Positions 16,608 to 25,125 of a stretch of 32,578 bases of DNA are shown one piece after another (the first letter of the stretch is position 1; every line of letters begins with the position of its first letter). Source of the DNA: Alphaproteobacteria bacterium. GTDB lineage: Bacteria; Pseudomonadota; Alphaproteobacteria; M2410. The stretch lies in NCBI GenBank assembly GCA_006226415.1, contig SBGZ01000029.1, positions 1 to 32,578 on the forward strand. Reading direction: 5' to 3'. The notes beneath the pieces are model-generated. The model worked only from the letters and a program-made list of their open reading frames with translations, was not told the origin of the DNA and did no database searches. A program made the translations under genes and the position numbers.

Positions 16608-17873
16608 TTACTGGCTTTGAGAATCGTTGAAAACAGCTCCGGGCGTATAAATCTCTTGTTTTTCACGAACCCCCCGAAGGGCGTGCGCGCCCAGCGAAAC
16701 AAATGCGCTGTTGCAATCAAGCTTGGCGAAAGCCTCTGTGGCCAGCACCGAATAGCCGAGTGTTTTGGTGAGCGCTTCAACGCGCGTGGCTTCGTTAACC
16801 GCCGGGCCGATGACGGTGAAATCAAGCCGCGTGGAGGAGCCCACATTGCCGAAGGTCACCGGACCTATGTGCAGGGCAAATCCGGCTCGAACCTTTTCGA
16901 CACCCGCAGGCAGCGCCGAAGACGGAATGCCCTCCAAGGTCTTGCGGGCATCTTCAACCGCTTCCATGGCCTCTCGGGCCTGGGTGTTTTCACAAGGCCC
17001 ATTCATCGGGTTCTCGTATGGGAAGATCGCCAACAGGCCATCGCCGATCATTTTGATGATATCGCCGCCGCGCGCCTCAATGGGCTTGGCCACCGCTTCA
17101 TAATAATCGCCCAAGACCTGAATGACTTCATTTGGCGCCAGCGTATCGGTCATCTGGGTAAAGCCCCGCAGATCCGAATAAACAATAATCGCGTCAATGA
17201 CCTCCCCCACATTGCGCTGGGTGTGGCCGCGAATGACACGTTCAGACGCTCCGCCACCCAGATAGGTGTTGAGCAGCGTGCGTGTGACCAGCCGGGAGTG
17301 TTCCACTTCCAGCCGCAAACAAATGAGCGGCATCAAATCATAGAGAAACGTGAGTTCGTCCGTATGGAAACCACCTGGCCGATCCGAAGACCAGGAAATA
17401 TAGTGTCGTGATCGATCCGAAAAGACGAGCGGCATGGCCACATAATCGGTAATGCCTTGCGCCTGAAGCTCCTTGAGCACAGGAAAATCAATTTGCGCGG
17501 TCTCGCCTTCAAGGCGGCGGCGCACACCGCTCGCCCCGTTGTGAATGACCGCAATGGGGCTATCCAGATAGTCTTGCGATTGAATGCCTTGAACCGGGAA
17601 GGCTGTTTCACGGCTGCCCACGTCTCGGTCCCAAATAAAGGCCCGCGCCGCGATTTGCGGATGGGCATCGCGCAGGGTCAGATTAACGCGCGCAATGGGC
17701 AAACCAAGAGCGATCAGTCGGCGGCATAGCTGATTGAGCAGCTCCATGGCGCCAAAAAACTGTCCGTCATGGTTCGCCAGCCAGGACGCCAATTCATGGC
17801 GCGACCAGCTCGACAGGGGCACGTCAGGAAGGCGTTCTGCGTTAGAAACCTCAGGGGCTTTGGGGTCATTCAT
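16608..17873 (-). CDS. class III adenylate/guanylate cyclase with N-terminal GAF-like sensor region
   Basis: Probably makes cAMP. In the 421-residue protein the catalytic domain (about 222-412) keeps every class III residue: metal-binding D234 (VYSDLRGFTQ) and D278 (IGDG), the adenine-selecting pair K274 and D351, and transition-state N360 and R364 (VNEATR). Adenylate specificity is therefore likely. Residues about 35-200 resemble a GAF-like sensor (VNLTLRDAHPQIAARAFIW, ITDYVAMPLVF, FHTDELTFLYDLMPLICLRLEVEHS). There is no membrane helix, so it is cytoplasmic. I chose ATG 17871-17873 (MNDPKAPE) over the start 60 bases upstream because it has an AGG nine bases before it. It is convergent with the usp gene and divergent from nfu. 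Confidence 0.88.
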   Translation of the reverse strand: MNDPKAPEVSNAERLPDVPLSSWSRHELASWLANHDGQFFGAMELLNQLCRRLIALGLPIARVNLTLRDAHPQIAARAFIWDRDVGSRETAFPVQGIQSQDYLDSPIAVIHNGASGVRRRLEGETAQIDFPVLKELQAQGITDYVAMPLVFSDRSRHYISWSSDRPGGFHTDELTFLYDLMPLICLRLEVEHSRLVTRTLLNTYLGGGASERVIRGHTQRNVGEVIDAIIVYSDLRGFTQMTDTLAPNEVIQVLGDYYEAVAKPIEARGGDIIKMIGDGLLAIFPYENPMNGPCENTQAREAMEAVEDARKTLEGIPSSALPAGVEKVRAGFALHIGPVTFGNVGSSTRLDFTVIGPAVNEATRVEALTKTLGYSVLATEAFAKLDCNSAFVSLGAHALRGVREKQEIYTPGAVFNDSQSQ

Positions 17874-18015
17874 GGGGTCACACCTGGGTTGAAAGGGCAG
17901 CTCGTCACTTGACGGCAACCCGGTGAACTCCATTTATAGGGTTGAGACATGGCGCCCCGCAAGGTATGCCGTTACAAATCCTGAGATTGATCAGCGAAAT
18001 AGAAGAGATTTCCTT

Positions 18016-18582
18016 ATGTTTATCGAGACCCGCGACACGCCAAATCCAGCCACTTTGATGTTTCGCCCTGGCCGTGAGGTCATCGCAGAGGGACCAGGCG
18101 TGGATTTTCCGGATGTGGAAGCGGCCCAGCGATCGCCGCTCGCCCGTCGGCTTTTTGAGGTCGAGGGGGTGTCCGGCGTCTATTTTGGCGACGAATTCCT
18201 CACCGTGACCGCCGCGGGCGCGCAGTGGCAGCACATTAAACCCGCCGTCCTTGGGGCCATCATGGAACACTTCACGTCCGGGGCGCCTTTGATGGAGGAC
18301 ACACCGGCAAGCGGCGCTGCCCCCAAGGCCGCCATGTCAGAAGATGACAGCGAAGTCGTTTATCTCATCAAGGAGCTCCTGGAGACCCGTGTGCGCCCTG
18401 CGGTCGCTCAAGACGGCGGCGATATTGTATTTTCCAGCTTCGACGAAGAAAGCGGCACGGTCTTTTTGCAAATGCAGGGTGCCTGCGCCGGATGTCCGAG
18501 CGCGACCATGACCTTGCAGCATGGCGTGGAAAATCTCTTGCGACACTACATTCCCGAGGTCAATCGCGTCGAGCCGGTCTGA
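18016..18582 (+). CDS. NfuA-type Fe-S cluster scaffold/carrier protein (NifU C-terminal domain)
   Basis: Carries and delivers 4Fe-4S clusters. The 188 residues hold an N-terminal Nfu_N domain (FIETRDTPNPATLMF at 2-16, GVSGVYFGDEFLTVT) and a C-terminal NifU-like domain with the cluster cysteines C157 and C160 in GACAGCPSATMTLQHGVENLL. It starts at ATG 18016; the frame is open further upstream but overlaps the divergent cyclase start. One client in the window could be MiaB, which needs 4Fe-4S clusters; that is inference. tsaB starts 15 bases after the stop. Confidence 0.93.
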   Translation: MFIETRDTPNPATLMFRPGREVIAEGPGVDFPDVEAAQRSPLARRLFEVEGVSGVYFGDEFLTVTAAGAQWQHIKPAVLGAIMEHFTSGAPLMEDTPASGAAPKAAMSEDDSEVVYLIKELLETRVRPAVAQDGGDIVFSSFDEESGTVFLQMQGACAGCPSATMTLQHGVENLLRHYIPEVNRVEPV

Positions 18583-18597
18583 TCCCGGTAAGCGCTC

Positions 18598-19290
18598 ATG
18601 AAAACCCTCGCCCTGGATACCGCCCTTGCCGCCTGTTCGGTAGCCATCGCGGACGGCGACAGGTTGCTGGCCCGCGCCTGGATTGATCTGCCGCGCGGTC
18701 ACGCCGAGCGGCTCTTCGATTTGATCACCACCGTCGAAAGCAAAGCCGGTCTAACAGCCAAGGAAGTGGACCGCATGGCGGTCACCGTGGGCCCGGGCAC
18801 CTTCACGGGGCTGCGGGTCGGGCTCTCCGCCGCCAAAGGTCTGGCATTGGCCGCTGGCTGTCCTTTGATAGGTTTATCCACGCTTCACACGGTAGCCCTC
18901 GGCGTCCGGGAGGAGATGGCTGCCAAAGGCGGGCTTCTCACCATCGCCTTCGATGCCCGCCGCGATGAAGTCTATCATCAGACCTTTGACCATCATCTCG
19001 CGCCTCTTACTGAGCCAGTGATCGCCCGCCGCGCCGAAGCGGCAAGGGATATTCTGGCGATCGTGGAAGAAAAAGGCGGGTCGCTCACATGGCTCGGCAC
19101 GGGCGCGCCGCTTCTAAAGCCCCTTACCGGAGATCTGGGCGGTATTTCCCAAAGCGCCCATCAGCCCGATGCCGGATGTCTGGCGCTCTTTGCCAGTCAG
19201 CTGACAGATCTCACCCCCTATCCGGCCGACCCGCTTTATTTGCGGGCACCGGATGCCAAATTGCCAAAGACGCGTCTCTTCAAGACATGA
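18598..19290 (+). CDS. tsaB: tRNA threonylcarbamoyladenosine biosynthesis protein TsaB
   Basis: Partner of TsaD in making N6-threonylcarbamoyladenosine at position 37 of ANN-decoding tRNAs. The 230 residues show the ASKHA-fold start LALDTALAACSVAI, the hallmark VTVGPGTFTGLRVGLSAAKG, and the LTIAFDARRDEVYHQ stretch. The length is usual for TsaB. Its TGA stop at 19288-19290 overlaps the rimI ATG at 19287 (ATGA), so translation is coupled. Confidence 0.94.
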   Translation: MKTLALDTALAACSVAIADGDRLLARAWIDLPRGHAERLFDLITTVESKAGLTAKEVDRMAVTVGPGTFTGLRVGLSAAKGLALAAGCPLIGLSTLHTVALGVREEMAAKGGLLTIAFDARRDEVYHQTFDHHLAPLTEPVIARRAEAARDILAIVEEKGGSLTWLGTGAPLLKPLTGDLGGISQSAHQPDAGCLALFASQLTDLTPYPADPLYLRAPDAKLPKTRLFKT

Positions 19291-19799
19291 CCCAAAAGCT
19301 CGTTTCCTTGACCGCCACTCATGCGCAGCGCCTGGCGGTCCTTCACAGCGAAGGCTTTGAGAAGGCCTGGACGGCGCAGGATTTCAGCGAAATTCTTGCC
19401 ATGCCTGGAACCTTTGGCTGGGCTCTCCAAGCGGCAGACCCTTCGGACCTGAGAGCAGAGGCCCTGAGTGCGGCGGTCCTGAGTGCGGCGGTCCTGGCGC
19501 GGCAGGTCGGCGATGAGATGGAAATCTTAACCCTGGTGGTCGCCCGTGCCGCGCGGCAAAAGGGTCAGGCCAAAGCCTTAATGCAATTTGTCGCCGATGC
19601 AGGGCAGGGCAAGGGCGCCAAATGGCTCTTCCTCGAAGTGGCCGATGACAACGAGGCGGCTCTCTCACTTTATCGCGGCCTGGGTTTTGAGGATGTGGGC
19701 CGCCGCCCCGATTATTACGGACGCAAGCCGCCAGAAGCTGCCGTAGACGCCCGGATTATGCGCCTGGCCTTGTCCGGTTGCGCACCCGAAGCACCTTGA
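19287..19799 (+). CDS. rimI: ribosomal-protein-alanine N-acetyltransferase RimI
   Basis: GNAT acetyltransferase that in E. coli acetylates the N-terminus of ribosomal protein S18. The 170 residues contain EILTLVVARAARQKGQAKALMQF, a diverged acetyl-CoA loop (usual form RRxGxG/A), and the C-terminal LEVADDNEAALSLYRGLGFEDVGRRPDYY, which is highly typical. It begins inside the tsaB stop. An in-frame tandem duplication of 15 bases gives LSAAVLSAAVL in a surface region before the CoA-binding core. Confidence 0.9.
   Translation: MTQKLVSLTATHAQRLAVLHSEGFEKAWTAQDFSEILAMPGTFGWALQAADPSDLRAEALSAAVLSAAVLARQVGDEMEILTLVVARAARQKGQAKALMQFVADAGQGKGAKWLFLEVADDNEAALSLYRGLGFEDVGRRPDYYGRKPPEAAVDARIMRLALSGCAPEAP
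19464..19493 (+). repeat. perfect 2 x 15-base tandem repeat inside rimI
   Basis: The unit CTGAGTGCGGCGGTC occurs at 19464-19478 and again at 19479-19493. It adds five residues (LSAAV) in frame. The exact identity of the two copies suggests a recent slippage duplication. Confidence 0.9.
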
Positions 19800-19871
19800 G
19801 ATAAAGTCAAACCGAAGCATTGGTGAAGGGGCGCAATTCATCTAACCCTGGACCCCCCAAAAGAGACCCCC

Positions 19872-20294
19872 ATGGATCGAATCGAAAAACTTTGTGTAGA
19901 AAAAGGCATGCGCATGACGGAGCAGCGGCGTGTGATCGCGCGTGTGCTGTCAGAGGCTGATGATCACCCGGATGTGGAAGAGTTGCATCGGCGTGCCGCG
20001 TCGATCGACGCCAACATTTCCATTGCAACGGTTTATCGCACCGTGCGTCTGTTTGAAGAGTCCGGCATCCTGGAGCGTCTCGATTTCCGTGACGGGCGGG
20101 CCCGATATGAAGAAGTGTCTGACGATCACCACGATCACTTGATTGATTTGGTCAGCGGCGAAGTTATCGAATTTCGCAATGAGGATATTGAGAAGCTGCA
20201 AAGGATTGTCGCGCGCGAACTTGGTTTTGAGCTTGTCGATCACCGCCTTGAGCTTTATGGCCGCCCGCTCCGTCGGGTTGACGGCGAAAGCTGA
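19872..20294 (+). CDS. fur: Fur-family metalloregulator, Mur-like
   Basis: Metal-dependent DNA-binding repressor of 140 residues. The winged-helix domain (1-83) has GMRMTEQRRVIARVL and the recognition-helix region ISIATVYRTVRLFEESG at 49-65. The dimerisation domain holds DDHHDHLIDLVSGEVIEF at 84-101 and VDHRLELYG at 122-130. The CxxC zinc motifs of E. coli Fur are absent; the only cysteine is C8. Alphaproteobacterial orthologues of this type often act as the manganese regulator Mur, while iron is handled by Irr/RirA. Manganese as ligand is inference. ATG 19872 gives a typical start. The acyltransferase gene follows after 21 bases. Confidence 0.92.
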   Translation: MDRIEKLCVEKGMRMTEQRRVIARVLSEADDHPDVEELHRRAASIDANISIATVYRTVRLFEESGILERLDFRDGRARYEEVSDDHHDHLIDLVSGEVIEFRNEDIEKLQRIVARELGFELVDHRLELYGRPLRRVDGES

Positions 20295-20315
20295 TCACGG
20301 ATCGGAAAAGGCGAT

Positions 20316-21125
20316 ATGGGAAAAGTCGTAGCCGGAACCAAGATCTTGATGCTGCTGATCAGCGGCGTGATCATTATTCCGATTCAATTGATCAACAATG
20401 CCTTCTTTCCCCGCTTTGCCATGCGCCTGCCGATTCACTACCACGGCTTTCTCCTGTGGCTGATCGGTTTAAAGGTCACCGTAAAGGGCGAAGTGCCGGG
20501 CAATGAACCGGCGATCTATATCTCCAATCACGCCGGTTATATCGATGTGCCCGTGTTGGGCTCGCTCGTTGAGGGATTCTTTGTTGCCCGGGCGGATCTG
20601 GCGCGCTGGCCCTTTTTTGGGCCTTTGTCTCGCGCTGGCCGCACCCTGTTTGTCGACCGCACGCGGCGCTCCCAGGCCCGCAAGCATGTGGAGATGCTGA
20701 CCGAGCGCCTGGACAAAGGCGAATCCATTTTCTTTTTCCCGGAAGGCACCTCCAACGATGGCACGCATATCCAGCCTTTCAAAAGCACTCTGCTCTCCGC
20801 TGCCGAACTGACATTGGGCGATGGTCAAACGCCCCTCGTTCGGCCCATCTCCATTGCCTATGTGGGCATTTATGGTTTGCGAACCGGTCGCCGCGATCGG
20901 GAATATTACGCCTGGTTTGGGGATACCGATCTGGCGCCGCATCTGTGGCAATTGTTCCAGATCGGAGCGGGCGAGGTGGTGGTCTGGTTCCATGAGCCGG
21001 TGCGCGCTTCCGACTTTCCGACCCGCAAAGAGCTCACCCAGCACTGCGAAAGAGTGATCAAAAACAACACCGCCCTCCTTCTGGCCGGGCGGGAGGCCCA
21101 GCCAGAACGCGCCGAGGTTGGATGA
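20316..21125 (+). CDS. plsC: lysophospholipid / lyso-ornithine-lipid acyltransferase (PlsC/OlsA family)
   Basis: Acylates a lyso-lipid using acyl-ACP or acyl-CoA. The 269-residue protein has an N-terminal hydrophobic helix (about 8-30), the acyltransferase HX4D motif at H72-D77 (SNHAGYID), a substrate-binding FPEGTS at 141-146, and a further block VRPISIAYVGIYGL. In Sinorhizobium, as I recall, the gene at this place next to miaB is olsA, which adds the second acyl chain to lyso-ornithine lipid. The OlsB-type gene at the window start fits that pathway. A role in phosphatidic acid synthesis is the alternative. Confidence 0.88.
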   Translation: MGKVVAGTKILMLLISGVIIIPIQLINNAFFPRFAMRLPIHYHGFLLWLIGLKVTVKGEVPGNEPAIYISNHAGYIDVPVLGSLVEGFFVARADLARWPFFGPLSRAGRTLFVDRTRRSQARKHVEMLTERLDKGESIFFFPEGTSNDGTHIQPFKSTLLSAAELTLGDGQTPLVRPISIAYVGIYGLRTGRRDREYYAWFGDTDLAPHLWQLFQIGAGEVVVWFHEPVRASDFPTRKELTQHCERVIKNNTALLLAGREAQPERAEVG

Positions 21126-21161
21126 ACGGCGCCGGATCCTTGCCGCCTTTGCTTGTAAATT

Positions 21162-21177
21162 TGGGCGATTTGGCCCA
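21162..21177 (+). terminator. small hairpin between plsC/olsA and miaB
   Basis: TGGGC-6 nt-GCCCA (21162-21177) is followed 14 bases later by a run of six T. It is a weak candidate terminator or processing site in the 92-base gap between the two genes. Confidence 0.25.
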
Positions 21178-21217
21178 TATAGGCGCTCTTTTTTGAAAAA
21201 CAGCCTTTGATCCACCC

Positions 21218-22618
21218 ATGACTCAGGACTCACATATCAAGCCAAATGAACGGCGGCTCTTCATCAAATCCTATGGATGTCAGATGAATGTCTACGATTC
21301 CGGGCGCATGGCCGATGTTTTGGGCCCACACGGCTTTGAATCTGTCGGCGGGGCGGAAGAGGCTGACATGATCATCCTCAACACCTGCCATATCCGAGAA
21401 AAAGCCTCTGAAAAGGTCTATTCCGAGCTGGGCCGCTTGCGCGCCTTGAAGGACCAGCGCGCCCGCGCGGGCAAGGACACCATCATCGCCGTGGCCGGCT
21501 GTGTCGCCCAGGCCGAGGGTGAGGAAATCATGGCGCGCGCGCCCATTGTTGACATGGTTTTCGGACCTCAGACCTATCACCGCCTGCCGGAAATGGTGGC
21601 GCGGGTCGATCAGGGCGAAACCCGGGTCCTCGATACGGATTTTCCCGTTGAAGATAAATTTGACAATCTGAGCGCTGTGGGCTCGCCAAAGAATGTCGCC
21701 GCCTTTCTCACCATTCAGGAAGGTTGTGACAAGTTTTGTACCTTCTGCGTGGTGCCCTATACCCGAGGCGCGGAGTTTTCACGGCCCCTGCCACGCGTCC
21801 TTGACGAGGCGCAGCGCCTGGTGGCGGGCGGCGCCCGCGAGCTCACACTTTTGGGCCAAAACGTCAACGCCTATCACGGCGACAATGGCAAGGGAGGGAT
21901 CACGGGGCTCGGCGATCTTTGCCGCCAGCTGTCAGAGATTGAGGGTCTGGAGCGCATCCGTTACACCACCAGTCACCCCCGCGATATGGACGACAGTCTG
22001 ATCGAGGCCCATCGCGACCTGCCCAAGCTCATGCCTTACCTGCATCTGCCCATTCAGTCCGGTTCAAATACCGTGTTGCAGGCGATGAACCGCCAGCATG
22101 ACACCAAGACCTACGTTGAGCTTGTCGAGCGCATTCGCGCCGCGCGTCCCGATATTGCGCTGTCGTCAGATTTTATCGTTGGTTTTCCGGGTGAGACAGA
22201 TCAGGACTTTGAAGATACCCTGGCCCTGGTGCGCGAGGTAACCTACGCTCAGGCCTATTCGTTTAAATATTCGCCGCGCCCGGGCACCCCCGGCGCCGAT
22301 ATGGAAACCCAGGTCGACGAGGCCGTAAAGTCGGAACGCCTGGCGCGTCTGCAATCTCTTTTAAATGAACAGCAGATTGCCTTTAACGCGGCTTGCAAGG
22401 GCACGCGCATGTCAGTGCTCTATGAAAAGCCAGGTCGCTTCGAAGGTCAGCTCATTGGCCGTTCGCCCTATCTGCAGTCGGTTCATGTCGAAGCGCCAGA
22501 ACATTTCATCGGCACGCTTGAAGAGGTCGAGATTGTGGACGTTAAGCCAAACAGTCTGACCGGCCATCGCTCAGGCGCCGCCAAAGAACCCGCAAAGGCT
22601 ACCGTCCATGGCGCGTGA
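21218..22618 (+). CDS. miaB: tRNA-2-methylthio-N6-dimethylallyladenosine synthase MiaB
   Basis: Radical-SAM methylthiotransferase acting on i6A37 of tRNAs that read UNN codons. Over 466 residues, the N-terminal UPF0004 domain binds one 4Fe-4S cluster through C21 ([11 protein letters not shown]), C57 (NTCHIRE) and C94 (AGCVAQAEG). The radical-SAM domain binds the second through C170, C174 and C177 (CDKFCTFC). A C-terminal TRAM domain ends near [15 protein letters not shown]. Cluster supply could involve the Nfu protein of this window, and SAM comes from MetK. The gene's last 11 bases overlap phoH. Confidence 0.97.
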   Translation: MTQDSHIKPNERRLFIKSYGCQMNVYDSGRMADVLGPHGFESVGGAEEADMIILNTCHIREKASEKVYSELGRLRALKDQRARAGKDTIIAVAGCVAQAEGEEIMARAPIVDMVFGPQTYHRLPEMVARVDQGETRVLDTDFPVEDKFDNLSAVGSPKNVAAFLTIQEGCDKFCTFCVVPYTRGAEFSRPLPRVLDEAQRLVAGGARELTLLGQNVNAYHGDNGKGGITGLGDLCRQLSEIEGLERIRYTTSHPRDMDDSLIEAHRDLPKLMPYLHLPIQSGSNTVLQAMNRQHDTKTYVELVERIRAARPDIALSSDFIVGFPGETDQDFEDTLALVREVTYAQAYSFKYSPRPGTPGADMETQVDEAVKSERLARLQSLLNEQQIAFNAACKGTRMSVLYEKPGRFEGQLIGRSPYLQSVHVEAPEHFIGTLEEVEIVDVKPNSLTGHRSGAAKEPAKATVHGA

Positions 22619-23642
22619 GAAAACCAAAAAACCCGGCAAAGCCCGCCAGGTCGTCGACTTTGACAACAACGATCATCTGGTCGAACTCTTTGGCGAGAAC
22701 GACGCACACCTCGCGCGCATTGAGGACGAAATCAATGTGGCGCTGATCTCACGCGGCAATCAGATCTTTGTTGAGGGAGACAAAGACAACTGCAAACAGG
22801 CCGTCCGTATCCTGAGCGATCTCTATACTCGCTTGGAAAAAGGCCTGGCTGTCACGCTGGGGGAAGTGGATGGCGCCATCCGCATGGTGCGCGCCGGACG
22901 CGCCACGGCCTCTGACCGCGAAAGCCAGATCATAACGCCGAAGCGCAATATTGCGCCGCGTTCACCGGCTCAGGCCGATTACATTCGCGCCTTGAAGAAT
23001 TCTGAAATGACCTTTGGTCTGGGGCCTGCGGGAACCGGCAAGACCTATCTTGCCGTCGCCATGGCCGTTGCCGCAATGAACAATGGAGAGATCGAGCGCA
23101 TTGTTCTTTCTCGTCCTGCTGTCGAGGCGGGTGAGCGGCTTGGGTTTTTGCCCGGCGATCTGCGTGAGAAAGTCGATCCCTACCTGCGGCCGCTTTATGA
23201 CGGTCTTTACGACTGCATGCCGGGTGATCAGGTCAACAAGCGTCTTGAACGCGGCGAGATTGAAGTCGCGCCGCTGGCCTATATGCGCGGCCGTACGCTA
23301 GCAAATTCATTTGTCATTCTGGACGAGGCGCAGAACACCACCCCGGTGCAAATGAAAATGTTTCTGACCCGCATGGGCGATAATTCCCGCGTGGTCGTCA
23401 CCGGAGACCCGAGCCAGATCGACTTGCCATCGGGCACCGCCTCCGGTCTTATTGAGGCGCAGCGCATTCTGGCGGGAGTTAAAGGGATCGAGTTTGTCGA
23501 ATTCTCTGATGCCGATGTGGTACGTCATGCGCTCGTCTCGCGCATTGTTCGCGCTTATAATGCGGACGACAAAAAGAAGATGGTCGACGCGAAAAAACCC
23601 GCTGCTAAAAGAGCGGCGTCGAAAGAAAAGTCGAAGAAATGA
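22608..23642 (+). CDS. phoH: PhoH-like ATPase
   Basis: Cytoplasmic P-loop ATPase of 344 residues related to the helicase-like PhoH family; its role is thought to lie in RNA metabolism. Walker A is GPAGTGKT at 139-146 and Walker B is FVILDEAQN at 235-243, followed by [14 protein letters not shown] and a [12 protein letters not shown] sensor-type motif. An N-terminal KH-like region (about 20-95) precedes the ATPase. The C-terminus is a lysine-rich tail ([16 protein letters not shown]) that could bind nucleic acid. It overlaps miaB by 11 bases and ybeY by four (ATGA), so the three genes are a tight translational unit. Confidence 0.95.
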   Translation: MAREKTKKPGKARQVVDFDNNDHLVELFGENDAHLARIEDEINVALISRGNQIFVEGDKDNCKQAVRILSDLYTRLEKGLAVTLGEVDGAIRMVRAGRATASDRESQIITPKRNIAPRSPAQADYIRALKNSEMTFGLGPAGTGKTYLAVAMAVAAMNNGEIERIVLSRPAVEAGERLGFLPGDLREKVDPYLRPLYDGLYDCMPGDQVNKRLERGEIEVAPLAYMRGRTLANSFVILDEAQNTTPVQMKMFLTRMGDNSRVVVTGDPSQIDLPSGTASGLIEAQRILAGVKGIEFVEFSDADVVRHALVSRIVRAYNADDKKKMVDAKKPAAKRAASKEKSKK

Positions 23643-24127
23643 CGACCTGCGATAGTGTCATTCAGCTGCGTAACCCGGCCTGGAAAACCGCCCTGCCTGA
23701 TTTCATGGATCTGACCAACCGGGCCCTCGCCGAAGTCGCCAAGCGGCATCCCTGGGACACCAAGGAACTTTGCGTGGTGTTGACCGACGACACTGAGATT
23801 CATGAACTTAACAAGGCTTACCGGAACCAGGACAAGCCCACCAATGTGCTTTCCTTTCCGGCGGCGGTGGAAACCGGGTTTCTTATCAAAGAGGAACTGT
23901 TTCCATTGGGTGATGTGGTGATTGCCCTGGAAACCATGGCGCGCGAGGCGGATGAACAGGGCAAATCGCTGGACAGCCATTTCGTTCACATTCTTGTCCA
24001 TGGTACTTTGCATCTTTTGGGGTTTGACCACATCAAGCCGGAAGATGCTGAGGAAATGGAAGGTCAGGAGGTCCAGATCCTGGGCGCGCTTGGCATTTCT
24101 GATCCTTACGAACCCCTTGCCAGCTGA
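23639..24127 (+). CDS. ybeY: endoribonuclease YbeY
   Basis: Metal-dependent single-strand RNase for 16S rRNA 3' maturation and ribosome quality control. The 162-residue protein contains the zinc site H121-x3-H125-x5-H131 in HGTLHLLGFDH, and LNKAYRNQDKPTNVLSFP, the family's second signature. The start codon overlaps the phoH stop as ATGA. The order phoH-ybeY-corC is widely conserved. Confidence 0.96.
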   Translation: MTTCDSVIQLRNPAWKTALPDFMDLTNRALAEVAKRHPWDTKELCVVLTDDTEIHELNKAYRNQDKPTNVLSFPAAVETGFLIKEELFPLGDVVIALETMAREADEQGKSLDSHFVHILVHGTLHLLGFDHIKPEDAEEMEGQEVQILGALGISDPYEPLAS

Positions 24128-24182
24128 CCGGTCAGCGCATAGGCTTTAAACGACTTTGAAAAACTGGAGACCACCAAATCCC

Positions 24183-25115
24183 ATGGCCAACATCTCCCGG
24201 GATTTTCCGGATGGCGACCCTTCTGATTCAGAAGGATCAAGGCAAAGCATCTGGCAAAAGGTAATCACCCATTTTGGGCGCACGGGCAATCCGACCAGCC
24301 TGCGGGAATCCCTCGAAGAAGTCATAGAAGAGCATCAGGAAAGCGCGAAAGGCATTACCGAGCAAGAGCAGGCAATGCTGATGAATATCCTGCACTTTGG
24401 TGAATCCCGGGTGGAGGATGTCATGGTCCCGCGCGCCGATATTGTCGCGGTAGAAGCAGGGGACACGCTGCAGGATCTGATCAAGAATTTTTCTGACGCG
24501 GGGCACAGCCGGGTTCCGGTTTTTCGTGAAACCCTCGATGACCCGGTGGGCATGTATCACATCAAAGATCTTTTGCCGCTCGTCTTGGAAGATTTCGCCG
24601 ATCCTGACCAAGAGGTCAAGGCCCTCGCGCGCTGCCGACGCGAAGTATTGTTTGTGCCGCCCTCCATGTCGTCGCTCGATCTTTTTTTGAAAATGCAAGC
24701 CACCCGCAGCCACATGGCGCTGGTCATTGATGAATATGGTGGTACCGACGGTCTTGTGACCATTGAAGATCTGGTTGAGGAAATCGTTGGCGAGATCGAA
24801 GATGAGCATGATGCCGAAGAAGGCCGCCTGATAGAGCGCATCAATGACAATCTGCTGCTTGTCGATGCCCGCGCCGAAATCGCCGATCTGGAAAAAGAGC
24901 TTGGCCTCAAACTGTTGGACGAAGAGGAAGAAGAAGACATCGACACGGTTGGTGGGCTCATAGTTCTGGAGGTCGACCGTGTACCGCAGCGCGGCGAACT
25001 GATTACACACCCCACAGGCATCGAGTTTGAAATTGTCGATGCCGATCCGCGCCGGGTCAAACGAATTCGGATACGTATTCGGCCTAAGTCAAAACGCTCC
25101 CCCAAGACCGCTTAA
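24183..25115 (+). CDS. corC: CorC/HlyC-type CBS-domain protein
   Basis: Cytoplasmic protein of the CorC family, associated in other bacteria with magnesium/cobalt efflux or ion homeostasis; often annotated hemolysin C. In 310 residues, a helical N-terminus is followed by two CBS domains (from [10 protein letters not shown] at 81-90 to about 205). The second has the [23 protein letters not shown] signature. An acidic linker leads to a C-terminal CorC_HlyC domain (about 220-300) with [17 protein letters not shown]. There is no membrane domain. I chose ATG 24183 (MANISRDF), with GGAGA 12 bases upstream, over the in-frame TTG at 24156. lnt follows ten bases after the stop. Confidence 0.9.
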   Translation: MANISRDFPDGDPSDSEGSRQSIWQKVITHFGRTGNPTSLRESLEEVIEEHQESAKGITEQEQAMLMNILHFGESRVEDVMVPRADIVAVEAGDTLQDLIKNFSDAGHSRVPVFRETLDDPVGMYHIKDLLPLVLEDFADPDQEVKALARCRREVLFVPPSMSSLDLFLKMQATRSHMALVIDEYGGTDGLVTIEDLVEEIVGEIEDEHDAEEGRLIERINDNLLLVDARAEIADLEKELGLKLLDEEEEEDIDTVGGLIVLEVDRVPQRGELITHPTGIEFEIVDADPRRVKRIRIRIRPKSKRSPKTA

Positions 25116-25125
25116 AGCAAGTTCG

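Noticed and set aside
16617-17411. 264-codon plus-strand frame opposite the cyclase gene
   Set aside because: The minus strand encodes an intact cyclase with all catalytic residues; this frame shows no family signature.
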